Shown here: positions 19,091 through 26,802 of the stretch, piece by piece
Layout: each line of letters opens with the position of its first letter
How positions within the stretch are numbered: the stretch's first letter is position 1
Source of the DNA: Martinezella tropici
GTDB taxonomy: Bacteria > Pseudomonadota > Alphaproteobacteria > Rhizobiales > Rhizobiaceae
Assembly (NCBI RefSeq): GCF_003287875.1
Contig: NZ_QMKK01000022.1
Location: 248,001-312,000, forward strand
Direction of reading: 5' to 3'
Length of the DNA stretch: 64,000 nucleotides
The notes under the pieces: model-generated
The model's database searches: none
Told to the model about the DNA's origin: nothing
What the model saw: only the letters and a program-made list of their open reading frames with translations
Translations under genes and position numbers: made by a program

Positions 19091-19165
19091 GCTGAATTTG
19101 ATTGACCTCTAGTCCAGCGAAAGGCGGCCCAGTTTTTTCCCTAGACTGGACCGCTTTTGCTTTTC
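19091..19165 (+). ncRNA. Candidate small RNA (about 75 nt)
   Basis: The interval runs from the predicted start of a near-consensus promoter to the T run of an intrinsic terminator. The terminator stem is GCGGCCCAGT (19124-19133) against ACTGGACCGC (19145-19154), nine of ten pairs, followed by TTTTGCTTTT. The 5' part (about 19091-19115) is unpaired and contains GACCTCT, which could pair with ribosome-binding sites. No known RNA family was recognised. The alternative is that the terminator belongs to the upstream Rap1a/Tai-like gene and the promoter match is chance. Confidence 0.55.
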
Positions 19166-19300
19166 CGGACGTGACGATCGCCGCAACACCCAGCTGCGCC
19201 TCACGATATTTCCGCCGCCCGGTCTGCAGAAAGGCCATCTCCCCTGTACCTTAAGCGTCATTTCAGTTTCAAATGCGACGCTGCGGTGGGGGGAATCTCT

Positions 19301-19441
19301 ATGGAATTGCCGAGGTCGCCGTGGTCTACGCTGACGTCGTGCGAGCGCAACAAGCTCGCTCGGCTGGTCATGAAGATGCTGCTGCCAATCTTCGCAGCTC
19401 TGACGCTGCTTGGCGTCGCGTTGCTTATCCTGACGACATAA
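19301..19441 (+). CDS. Candidate 46-residue membrane protein
   Basis: A small frame beginning MELPRSPWSTLTSCERNKLA and ending in one membrane segment (LLPIFAALTLLGVALLILTT). GGGG lies seven bases before the ATG. The pattern of a basic amphipathic N-terminus plus C-terminal membrane helix is what real small proteins look like, but no family was recognised. It is isolated between the small-RNA candidate and tRNA-Cys. Confidence 0.45.
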   Translation: MELPRSPWSTLTSCERNKLARLVMKMLLPIFAALTLLGVALLILTT

Positions 19442-19643
19442 TGCGAACAGGTTGCCACTGACACGCACAGCAATCCAAAACGGTGGTGTGGATAACCATG
19501 CCCGCCGAACGAACGGCAAATGGATCGGTTTCAGCCACCACATGCTTTAGAAATCGAACAGAACATTTTTCAAAAATTGCCTCTTGCGGTTTTCTTTGGA
19601 TCATTCTAAATCCGCGCCACCACAACGCAAATTGTTTCCGGAT

Positions 19644-19717
19644 GGCCTCGTGGCGGAGTGGTTACGCAGAGGACTGCAAATCCTTGCACCCCGGTTCGAT
19701 TCCGGGCGAGGCCTCCA
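19644..19717 (+). tRNA. tRNA-Cys (GCA)
   Basis: A 74-base cloverleaf: acceptor GGCCTCG pairs with CGAGGCC, the anticodon loop CTGCAAA gives anticodon GCA, the T loop is GGTTCGATTCC, and the CCA end is encoded (19715-19717). Confidence 0.97.
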
Positions 19718-20438
19718 TTCTCCCCTTTATATCGGTAGGCAGTGGAATTCGGGGCGTCTTTTTGAAGACGCGGCCATTGGCTGACGCTTTGCCTTCTTTG
19801 ACCTGGGGCCATAGCCGGAACGGTCCGCTCACTTTCGGGTGAGCCCTTAGCCAGAGGCGCCAGTCCATTCAGGTAGGTTATAGGTACCTGCGGTAGATGC
19901 TAAAATCAGCGCTACCGGTTTGGACGCCACCCCCGAGCCGGACAGTGCCGCGTCCGACGAGAATACGCCCCCAAAGTAATGTCGTCGGACGCACCACAGC
20001 CAAGCCGGCTCGGAAAACGCCCTTTCCCCGATTTCTTTCCTGGAGAATCATTTCCGCAACCGCGGTTCAAAGCCTTAAATTTGTAGGAGGGCGTAGTGAT
20101 TGCTCATAGTCGATCGACCAGAAGCGGTGGGTGGCATAACTATGATCATATGACGGCAGCCCTCTTCTCTATATCGGCCGCTCGCATATTCCTTTCACCC
20201 ACCAACTCCAGCCGTTTCCACGCTATAAAAGCGGATGTCGTGCTGACGATATCGAAAGCGGCCGTGGTCGGTCCCGATTAACGAATTGCGTCATTTTTGC
20301 AACAACGTCCATTTTCAAGTAGTGCGCATATAGTTCGTAACTCTTAGTATCTTGCCAAATCAGCGAAGCAGGTTCACGAAATAGTTCGCGAAGCTTATTA
20401 CTTCGCACCTACTGAATAGGGAACATGAACGGGATGGG
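19718..20438. other. Long non-coding interval before ropA, with nested inverted repeats
   Basis: About 720 bases without a convincing protein gene. It contains a hairpin GCGTCTT/AAGACGC (19754-19771), a repeat CGGTAG/CTACCG (19891-19917), and the nested repeat block listed separately. A 61-codon GTG-start frame at 20096-20281 has a strong TAGGAGG site, but its sequence resembles nothing and is not called. Confidence 0.4.
19933..20013. repeat. Nested inverted-repeat block (possible structured RNA)
   Basis: An outer 9-base perfect repeat (CCGAGCCGG at 19933-19941 with CCGGCTCGG at 20005-20013) encloses an inner 11-base perfect repeat (GCGTCCGACGA at 19950-19960 with TCGTCGGACGC at 19982-19992) around a 21-base loop. 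Twenty stem pairs without mismatch is well beyond chance for this span. It may be part of a non-coding RNA, a long leader, or a small palindromic element. Confidence 0.6.
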
Positions 20439-20493
20439 GTTGGGCACGTCGTTTTCGGCGCGATATCTCATGCCCAATCAAGAAAGATTGGAG
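20438..20493 (+). promoter_or_regulatory. ropA leader with alternative hairpins over the ribosome-binding site
   Basis: GGTTGGGCA (20438-20446) can pair with TGCCCAATC (20471-20479, one G-U pair). The same CCAATC (20474-20479) can instead pair with GATTGG (20486-20491), which overlaps the GGAG ribosome-binding site (20490-20493). The two structures exclude each other, so the leader could switch ropA translation on and off. Confidence 0.45.
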
Positions 20494-20498
20494 TTACT

Positions 20499-21605
20499 AT
20501 GAACATCAAGAGCCTTCTTCTCGGCTCCGCTGCTGCGCTCGCGGCAGTTTCCGGTGCTCACGCGGCCGACGCCATCGTCGCCGCTGAGCCGGAGCCGCTG
20601 GAATACGTCCGCATCTGCGACGCTTACGGTGCTGGCTACTTCTTCATTCCGGGCACGGAAACCTGCCTCAAGATCGGCGGCAAGGTTCGTACCGAAGGTG
20701 AATGGTACAATGCTTACAACCGTGACAGCCACCAGGGCACGCTCTGGCACACGCGCGCCGAGCTGAACGTCGACACCGCGACCGACACCGAATACGGTCC
20801 GCTGAAGACCGAAACCATCGTTCGTTGGGACTGGAACGACGGCGGCTCCACCTCCACCAACCTGCTATGGTCCTACATCAGCCTCGGCGGCTTCACCGTT
20901 GGTAAGAAGGACTCGCAGTACAACCTGTACATCGGTTACGCCGGCGACGTCATCAACGACGACGTGATCTATGACGGCCCATACGAACTCAACCAGTTGA
21001 CCTACGAATATGATGCGGGCAACGGCTTCTCGGCAGTGATCTCGCTTGAAGATTCCAACTCCGCCACGACCGGTTCGGCATCCTACGGCGCAAGCTGGTG
21101 GACGGACGACCGGACCAACCACTACGCTCCCGACGTCGTTGCCGGTGCCGGCTTCAAGTCCGGTGCATGGGGCTTCAAGGTTGTCGGCGGTTATGACTCG
21201 ATCGTCGAAGAAGGCGCCATCAAGGCTCGCGTCGATGCCGATTTCGGCGCATTCACGGCCTTCTTGATGGGCGGCTGGAACACCGACGGCGACAAGCTCA
21301 ACAAGTATGCCGGCACGAACCAGGACGTCTCCGCTTGCACGGCGCCGAACGGCACCGTCAATGCCTCTAAGTGCGGCTGGGGTGACTGGGCCGTTTGGGG
21401 CGGCGTCGGCGTTCCGTTCAACGACAAGCTGAAGTGGAACCTGCAGCTTGCCTACAGCGACTCGAAGATCTTCGAAGCAACCACGAACCTGAAGTTCAAT
21501 CCGGTCAAGAATCTCCTGGTCGAGCCGGAAGTGACTTACGTTCACTATGACTATGCCCACGACGACACCGTTTCGGGCATCCTGCGCTTCGAACGCAACT
21601 TCTGA
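20499..21605 (+). CDS. ropA: Outer-membrane porin RopA
   Basis: General porin of the alphaproteobacterial porin-2 family, the major outer-membrane protein of rhizobia. The 368-residue precursor has a signal peptide ending AVSGAHAADA, the family N-terminus EYVRICDAYGAGYFFIPGTE followed by CLKIGGKVR, many alternating barrel strands (TEGEWYNA, HTRAELNVDT), and a terminal strand closing with RFERNF, ending in Phe as barrels require. It has its own leader and strong terminator. Rhizobia usually carry several paralogues; which one this is cannot be told here. Confidence 0.93.
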   Translation: MNIKSLLLGSAAALAAVSGAHAADAIVAAEPEPLEYVRICDAYGAGYFFIPGTETCLKIGGKVRTEGEWYNAYNRDSHQGTLWHTRAELNVDTATDTEYGPLKTETIVRWDWNDGGSTSTNLLWSYISLGGFTVGKKDSQYNLYIGYAGDVINDDVIYDGPYELNQLTYEYDAGNGFSAVISLEDSNSATTGSASYGASWWTDDRTNHYAPDVVAGAGFKSGAWGFKVVGGYDSIVEEGAIKARVDADFGAFTAFLMGGWNTDGDKLNKYAGTNQDVSACTAPNGTVNASKCGWGDWAVWGGVGVPFNDKLKWNLQLAYSDSKIFEATTNLKFNPVKNLLVEPEVTYVHYDYAHDDTVSGILRFERNF

Positions 21606-21639
21606 CCTGATCAGACTTGACCTCCGATCAGAGAAGGAA

Positions 21640-21671
21640 GGGGTCCGGCTTTCCCTGCCGGCCCCCTTTTT
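21640..21671 (+). terminator. Terminator after ropA
   Basis: GGGGTCCGGC and GCCGGCCCCC form a strong stem followed by TTTTT, 35 bases beyond the ropA stop. Confidence 0.9.
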
Positions 21672-21814
21672 GACGGCAACTCCTGGAAATTGCAGAGCCA
21701 TCCTGCGATCAGCACGCGTGTCACAAGGCTTCCGATCAACCGGAGAAGGGAACCTTGTCGTCACCGTGGCGTTTTTCGCTGAAAGGGACGTGGCTGAATA
21801 TAGGAGTTACCGCC

Positions 21815-22141
21815 TTGAAACATCTCGCCTCAATCGCCTTGACCGCCGCGCTTGCCTTGGGTTCCGTACTATCGGCTGCCCTGCCCGCCGCGTCTACAAC
21901 GCTTGGCAGTTCATCGACGGCTTCGAACGTCATCCTGGTGCAGGAACGCGGAACACGCAGATATCCAGATTACGACCGCCGGCCTTATTGGCGTGACCGT
22001 GATTACGACCGCCGCCATTGGCGGGAGCGCCGCTGGGAACGCCGCCATTGGCATAACAGATGGCGGGACGACAGATGGCGGGACGACCGTCGTTATTATC
22101 GTCGGCACCATAGCGGCGTAATATTGGAAATCCGCCCCTGA
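21815..22141 (+). CDS. Secreted Arg/His/Trp-rich small protein (TTG start)
   Basis: A 108-residue precursor. The start is taken as TTG at 21815 because AGGAG (21803-21807) lies seven bases before it and because it opens a normal signal peptide (KHLASIALTAALALGSVLSA). The mature part is highly charged, with repeated units such as YWRDRDYDRRHWRERRWERR, then RDDRWRDDRRYYRRHH. Similar RDR/HW-rich secreted proteins are common and uncharacterised in Rhizobiales; function is unknown, and envelope or metal binding is only a guess. A longer ATG-start frame from 21755 would bury the signal peptide. Confidence 0.65.
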   Translation: MKHLASIALTAALALGSVLSAALPAASTTLGSSSTASNVILVQERGTRRYPDYDRRPYWRDRDYDRRHWRERRWERRHWHNRWRDDRWRDDRRYYRRHHSGVILEIRP

Positions 22142-22220
22142 TATCCCAGCGCCGCTTCCCGCTAAGCCGCAAGGCAAGATGAAACGGACACGCAATCCTT
22201 CCGACTGCACCAAAAGAAAA

Positions 22221-22258
22221 CGGCCGCTGCTGAGATATCGGTAGCGGCCGCTTGTTTT
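22221..22258. terminator. Bidirectional terminator
   Basis: An 8-base stem CGGCCGCT (22221-22228) / AGCGGCCG (22243-22250) is flanked by CTTGTTTT on the plus side and TTTTCTTTTG on the minus side. It can end the secreted-protein gene, and on the other strand the DoxX-like gene. Confidence 0.7.
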
Positions 22259-22358
22259 CGGATTAGCCTACTGCCATTCGCGCTGTCCGGACAATCAACT
22301 GCAGCGCAAGTCACTTGCTGTTGCGGCAAAAAATCGAGAATGATGTGCGCGCCGCTTT

Positions 22359-22778
22359 TCACCCGATCGCAGAGCGGATGGGCAGAAGGCGCCGGAGGCG
22401 TTCATCGCGAAGATAAAGCCCGCTCCACGCCATGACTCCCAGAAGCAAACTGATAAGTTGTGGCGGCGAGCCGATCTCTCCAAGACGGAAATGCGTGCAG
22501 ATTGCGCCGCCAAGAAAGCCCGTCATCAGGACTGCGCCGAGCACCGCCGTGTGCGGAACTGCGTAAAGAACCGCACAGACGAGGATGATCAGCCCGACTG
22601 CTCCCGCCTGATTGGCCGAAAATCCGGTTGCGGTCATCTCCGCCGTAAGTGTGGCGGGCGAAAACAAGTTGACGGCGGCGTCGGCCGCAAAAGCAAGAGT
22701 CACGATCGCCGTGAGCACTCATCCCGCCCACGAAATGCGACGCGTAGCCGCCTTCCAGGCGACTGCATTCTCCACCAT
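22359..22778 (-). pseudogene. DoxX-like membrane protein gene with in-frame TGA
   Basis: From the ATG at 22778 (preceded by GGGGAG at seven bases) the frame reads MVENAVAWKAATRRISWAG, then TGA (22719-22721), then VLTAIVTLAFAADAAVNLF and on to 22359. The part after the stop has the DoxX-like family pattern: first membrane helix with DAAVNLF, then GLIILVCAVLYAVPHTAVLGA, LMTGFLGGAICTHFRLGE, and WSGLYLRDERLRRLLPIR. The family normally has Trp where the TGA falls (TGG to TGA). Without the stop the protein would be 139 residues, a normal length. A GTG immediately after the TGA could restart translation and give 119 residues lacking the N-terminus. Confidence 0.75.
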
Positions 22779-23067
22779 GCCAGATCTCCCCTGCCCCCTT
22801 GCGGTCCCAGCCGGTGCAAAGAGCACGCGATCCTGCCACGACTTGGAAACGCTGGCAATGAGAACGGTTTGCCGGGGAAATCCAGATAGAAGACAGAGGT
22901 CGAGAAACTGCCGGCGCGAAGCATGTGCAATAAAACTGCCAAACTGCGCTGCCAGAGCTTTGCCGTTCAGAGGCTGGCCAACCGCCTGCACGAGACAACG
23001 ACCATCGCTCGGCAAAACGACGACGCTTTCGCCACTATCTCTATGCTGCAATATTTATGGAAGAAAG

Positions 23068-23142
23068 TGGCTCCCCGGGCCGGATTCGAACCGGCGACCT
23101 GTCGATTAACAGTCGAATGCTCTACCGCTGAGCTACCAGGGA
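23068..23142 (-). tRNA. tRNA-Asn (GTT)
   Basis: A 75-base cloverleaf on the minus strand: acceptor TCCCTGG with CCGGGGA (one G-U), D arm AGCTCAGCGGTAGAGC, anticodon loop CTGTTAA giving GTT, T arm GGTTCGAATCC, and encoded CCA. Confidence 0.97.
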
Positions 23143-23258
23143 ATGCGCTTGGCGCGGTGTGAGTGGGCTTCTACAAATGCTTTCTCGATTTGCCAAGCGG
23201 TTTTTTCAAAAAAATCGAATTCTCTTGCATTATTTCCCCGCCTCACCATTTCCTGTGG

Positions 23259-23570
23259 ATGACCGATCAGAGCCGAACGACCGAAAATGCCGATCGAAAT
23301 GGCCGGAAAACCCGCCGTTTCGGCATTGATCCCGCAACACGCGAGCTTGTTTTCGGCTCCTTGAGAATTCCCCTGCCGCAGTCACGCCTTGCCCGCCTGG
23401 GCGTGGGAGTTGCCCTCATCTTCGGCGGCCTGCTCGGCTTCCTGCCGGTGCTCGGTTTCTGGATGCTGCCCTTGGGCTTCATCGTGCTCTCGCACGATAT
23501 GCCCATCGTTCGACGCTGGCGCCGCCGCTTCGCCGTCTGGTGGGCCAAGAAACGCCGTCCGGCGGACTAG
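23259..23570 (+). CDS. Small membrane protein, PGPGW-like
   Basis: A 103-residue protein with a hydrophilic N-terminus, then a hydrophobic helical hairpin LGVGVALIFGGLLGFLPVLG and FWMLPLGFIVLSHDMPIVRR, and a basic Trp-rich tail (RRRFAVWWAKKRR). The G-x-L-G-F-L-P-V-L-G turn resembles the PGPGW putative transmembrane family, of unknown function. The ATG at 23259 is chosen because the preceding 32 codons are unlike protein; its ribosome-binding site is weak. Its TAG stop shares bases with the TAG of the convergent acetyltransferase gene. Confidence 0.6.
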   Translation: MTDQSRTTENADRNGRKTRRFGIDPATRELVFGSLRIPLPQSRLARLGVGVALIFGGLLGFLPVLGFWMLPLGFIVLSHDMPIVRRWRRRFAVWWAKKRRPAD

Positions 23571-24130
23571 TCGGTCGCTGCGCCGATCGCGCGGGCTGGA
23601 TTGCCGACAACGGTCGCACCGGCTGCGACATCCCTGGTCACGACCGCGCCCGCGCCGATGATTGCGCCATCGCCGATCGTCACGCCGCCGACAAGGATTG
23701 CACCACCGCCGATCCATACGCTGCTGCCGACGGTGACCGGCCGCGCGATTTCGATACCCGCACCGCGCAGCTCGCGATCCTTATGGTGCTCGGCACAGTA
23801 GATATGGACGCCCGGTCCCAGCATACTGCCATCGCCGATGCGGACGCTGCCGCTGTCGAGAATGGTGCAGCCGGCATTCATATAGACCCGCCGGCCGAGT
23901 GAGATGTTGATGCCATAGGAGCAATGGAACGGAGCCTCGATGAAAACATTCTCGCCGGCATCGGCAAAGAGCGCCGCCAGAGCCGGTCCGATATTGCCGC
24001 GCTCGACAGGCGGCATCGTATTGTGCTGATGCACTGCTTCCCGGGCCTGCCAGCGCAGACGATCGAGCTCGGGATCGAAGCAGCAATACCATTCTCCCGC
24101 CGCCATCTTCTGCCGCTCGCTCAGGTTCAT
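23567..24130 (-). CDS. Maltose/galactoside O-acetyltransferase-like protein
   Basis: Left-handed beta-helix acetyltransferase of the Maa/LacA/NodL group, transferring acetyl from acetyl-CoA to a sugar. The 187-residue protein has the N-terminal Maa domain (SERQKMAAGEWYCCFDPELD, LNR-like LRWQAREAVHQHN), the segment FHCSYGINISLGRRVYMNAG, hexapeptide repeats (IGDGSMLGPGVHIY, ILVGGVTIGDGAIIGAGAVV), and the catalytic His within EHHKDRELR. Rhizobial NodL is in this family, but the gene is not among nod genes. The start follows GGAGG. Confidence 0.82.
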   Translation of the reverse strand: MNLSERQKMAAGEWYCCFDPELDRLRWQAREAVHQHNTMPPVERGNIGPALAALFADAGENVFIEAPFHCSYGINISLGRRVYMNAGCTILDSGSVRIGDGSMLGPGVHIYCAEHHKDRELRGAGIEIARPVTVGSSVWIGGGAILVGGVTIGDGAIIGAGAVVTRDVAAGATVVGNPARAIGAATD

Positions 24131-24459
24131 TGCTTGCCTCCTCGCATGCTTCTCCGGATTCGTCTCGAAGCGATCATGCATCACCACTCGGGCAGGCAGC
24201 AAGCAAGCCAATCTTCGGCTTACGAATATGCGAGGAGCCCGGCGCGAACCAGCCAATATCGCACGCCTCGATTAGCGTTGACTCAAATGCCTGATCGTTC
24301 AAAGATTGGTTGCCCGAAATCCCTGATTTCGGCCGGAAATGCCCGGCAATACGGGATTCTTGCCCTCAACAAACTGTCACACAGCTTGTCTATAACCCGC
24401 GCTACCGCGGACTTGCGCAAGGCCACCGGTTCCGAGCTTTCAAAAAGGAAATAGGGATT
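24131..24459. promoter_or_regulatory. Divergent promoter region, acetyltransferase / ugpB, with a weak Pho-box-like site
   Basis: A 329-base gap. CTGTCAC (24374-24380) followed by CTTGTCT (24385-24391) resembles a degenerate pair of PhoB direct repeats. In other rhizobia ugp genes belong to the phosphate-starvation regulon, which makes the weak match worth noting. Confidence 0.3.
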
Positions 24460-25812
24460 ATGTCGAAACTTAAAAACTACATTTCGGCCGCTGCTGCCGG
24501 CGTCATGAGCGTAGCGCTGGCTTTGCCTGCTGCCGCTGCTCCGGCCAAGTTCGATTTCTGGTTCGGCCTGTCGGGCGACCTGGAACGCGTCGTACAGACG
24601 CTCTGCAAGAACTTCAACGATTCCCAGAAGGATTACGAAGTCTCCTGCGTCAGCCAGGGCAATTACGACGCCGCGCTGCAGAACACCATTGCCGCCTTCC
24701 GCGCCAACAAGCAGCCGACGATCGTCCAGGTCTATGACGTCGGCACCGCCACCATGATGCTTTCGGGCGCTTACTACCCGGTCAGCAAGCTGATGTCCGA
24801 AAACGGCTACAAGGTTAAGTGGGACGACTATTTCCCGGGTATTGCCCGCTATTACGCCACCTCCAAGGGCGAACTGCTCTCCTTCCCGTTCAACTCCTCG
24901 ACTGCCCTGCTCTACTGGAACAAGGACGCCTTCGCCAAGATCGGCAAGACCGCCGCTCCGAAGACCTGGGAAGAAGCTGCCGAAGACATGAAGGCGCTCA
25001 AGGGCGCCGGCTATGATTGCCCGATGGCGATCAACATCTCCGGCAATGAAAGCTGGCAGCTGATGGAGCAGTTCTCTGCTATCCACGATCAGCCGGTTGC
25101 CACGAAGAACAACGGCTATGACGGCCTCGATGCCCGCCTGACCGTCAACAAGACGAAGTTCGTCAAGTACGTAACGGACCTCAAGGGCTGGTACGACCAG
25201 GGCCTCATCAAGATCAAGTCCAAGGACCTCGGCCAGGACATGGTTCAAGCCTTCGCCGCCGGCGATTGCCAGATGATCATGACCTCGGTCGGCGACCACG
25301 GTACCGTTGGCAAGACGCAGAAGGCCGGCATGAACTGGGATGTCGCCGAGCTTCCGGTCTACGCCGGTACCGAGCGCAAGAATTCGCTCGTCGGTGGCGC
25401 GTCGCTCTGGGTTCTCTCCGGCAAGTCGGCTGACGAATACAAGGGGGCTGCAGCGTTCCTCGACTTCATCGGCAAGCCCGAAACGGCTTTGTTCTGGTCC
25501 ACCAACACCGGCTACATCCCGGTCAAGAAGTCCGGCTTCGACTTCATGAAGTCCTCCGGTTTCTATGACAAGGCTCCCTACAAGGGCCGCGAAGTCGCTA
25601 TCGCCAGCCTGACCGCTTCCGAGCCGACCCCGATCACCCGCGGTGTCCGCCTCGGCAACTTCACGCAGATCCGCGCCGAATTCGGCAACCAGATGCAGGC
25701 CATCTTCGCCAACAAGGTCAGCGTCCAGGAAGGCATCGACAACCTGGTCAAGAACGGCAACGCCGTCCTCGACCGCTTCGAAGCCACCTACAAGGGCAAG
25801 CAGCTGCCGTAA
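24460..25812 (+). CDS. ugpB: Glycerol-3-phosphate-type ABC transporter, substrate-binding protein
   Basis: Periplasmic solute-binding protein of the CUT1 family, 450 residues. It has a signal peptide (AGVMSVALALPAAAAPAKFD), then FDFWFGLSGDLERVVQTLCK, NQSQ-like FNDSQKDYEV, GTATMMLSGAYYPV, FPFNSSTALLYWNKDAF and WSTNTGYIPV, the pattern seen in UgpB of rhizobia. The ligand would be sn-glycerol-3-phosphate or glycerophosphodiesters, an important phosphate source. It heads ugpB-ugpA-ugpE; a strong hairpin separates it from ugpA, as expected when the binding protein is made in excess. The ATG follows AGGAAATAGGG. Confidence 0.85.
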   Translation: MSKLKNYISAAAAGVMSVALALPAAAAPAKFDFWFGLSGDLERVVQTLCKNFNDSQKDYEVSCVSQGNYDAALQNTIAAFRANKQPTIVQVYDVGTATMMLSGAYYPVSKLMSENGYKVKWDDYFPGIARYYATSKGELLSFPFNSSTALLYWNKDAFAKIGKTAAPKTWEEAAEDMKALKGAGYDCPMAINISGNESWQLMEQFSAIHDQPVATKNNGYDGLDARLTVNKTKFVKYVTDLKGWYDQGLIKIKSKDLGQDMVQAFAAGDCQMIMTSVGDHGTVGKTQKAGMNWDVAELPVYAGTERKNSLVGGASLWVLSGKSADEYKGAAAFLDFIGKPETALFWSTNTGYIPVKKSGFDFMKSSGFYDKAPYKGREVAIASLTASEPTPITRGVRLGNFTQIRAEFGNQMQAIFANKVSVQEGIDNLVKNGNAVLDRFEATYKGKQLP

Positions 25813-25834
25813 GCAGCGCAAGCTCGCGACAGAC

Positions 25835-25863
25835 AACGTCCGCCGGGATTCCCGGCGGACGTT
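25835..25863 (+). terminator. Intra-operon hairpin between ugpB and ugpA
   Basis: A 13-base perfect inverted repeat (AACGTCCGCCGGG / CCCGGCGGACGTT) with a 3-base loop lies 22 bases after the ugpB stop and 47 bases before ugpA. There is no T run, so it is more likely an mRNA-stabilising or attenuating stem than a full terminator. Confidence 0.7.
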
Positions 25864-25910
25864 CGTTATGAGAGCAAGCGTGGCATCGGGATACCAAGCC
25901 GGAAGAGACA

Positions 25911-26795
25911 ATGGAAAAGCGTATAACTTTCAGCAAGTGGAGTGTCGGCATCCTGTTCGCGGTGCCGCAACTGCTCCTCATCTTCACCTTTTTCTATTGG
26001 CCGGCCGGTCAGGCGGTCTTCTGGTCGCTGACGCTGCAGCAGCCCTGGGGCGGCGGCAATATCTGGGTCGGGCTCGACAATTTCAAATCGATCCTCGCTA
26101 ATACTGATTACTGGAACTCAGTCACGATCAGCATCATTTTCGCGGCCATCAGTACCGGTATTTCCATGGGGGCCGCACTGATACTTGCTGCTTTGACCGA
26201 TCGGCAGCTGCGGGGTTCGAAAATCTACCGCGTGGTATTGATCTGGCCCTATGGTATCGCGGCTCCCGCGTCGGCAATGGCCTTCCGCTTCATCCTGGCG
26301 CCGGAGGCCGGATTCATGTCGGTCGTCAACCACTATTGGCCAGGTTTCTGGGATCCGGGCCTTGACGGTACGGCCGCAATGGCCTCGATCATCGCCGCCT
26401 TCTCGTGGAAATATATCGGCTACAGCTTCATTTTCTTTCTGGCGGCCTTCCAGGCCATCCCGCGTTCGCTGATCGAGGCGGCCGCCATGGACGGCTCCGG
26501 CGTACTGCGCCGGTTCTGGGACATCCAGTTCCCGCTGATCACGCCGACGATCTTCTTCCTGCTTGTCATCAACATCACCGAAAGCTTTCAGGATTCATTC
26601 GCCATCGTCGACATCATGACATCGGGCGGCCCGCACAACTCGACCAATCTCATGGTCTACAAAATCTATTCAGACGGCTTCAAAGGCCTCGATTTTTCCG
26701 GTGCGGCGGCGCAGAGCATCATCCTGATGCTGCTGATCATCGTCCTTACCATCTTTCAGTTCCGCTTCATCGAGAAGCGCGTGCATTACCGTTGA
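25911..26795 (+). CDS. ugpA: Glycerol-3-phosphate-type ABC transporter permease UgpA
   Basis: Inner-membrane permease, 294 residues with about six membrane segments (GILFAVPQLLLIFTFFYWPA, ISIIFAAISTGISMGAALIL, FIFFLAAFQAIP, IILMLLIIVLTIFQF). The EAA loop that docks the ATPase is EAAAMDGSGVLRRFWDIQFP. It pairs with UgpE, seven bases downstream, and uses the UgpC ATPase encoded convergently. Family assignment is firm; substrate follows from the neighbours. Confidence 0.87.
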   Translation: MEKRITFSKWSVGILFAVPQLLLIFTFFYWPAGQAVFWSLTLQQPWGGGNIWVGLDNFKSILANTDYWNSVTISIIFAAISTGISMGAALILAALTDRQLRGSKIYRVVLIWPYGIAAPASAMAFRFILAPEAGFMSVVNHYWPGFWDPGLDGTAAMASIIAAFSWKYIGYSFIFFLAAFQAIPRSLIEAAAMDGSGVLRRFWDIQFPLITPTIFFLLVINITESFQDSFAIVDIMTSGGPHNSTNLMVYKIYSDGFKGLDFSGAAAQSIILMLLIIVLTIFQFRFIEKRVHYR

Positions 26796-26802
26796 GGCTG
26801 AT

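Noticed and set aside
20096-20281. 61-codon GTG-start frame with a strong TAGGAGG site before ropA
   Set aside because: The ribosome-binding site is good but the protein has no resemblance or clear domain; kept only as a note until conservation is known.
23567-23570. Convergent genes share CTAG as both stop codons
   Set aside because: Real but simply a tight convergent arrangement; no functional meaning is implied.
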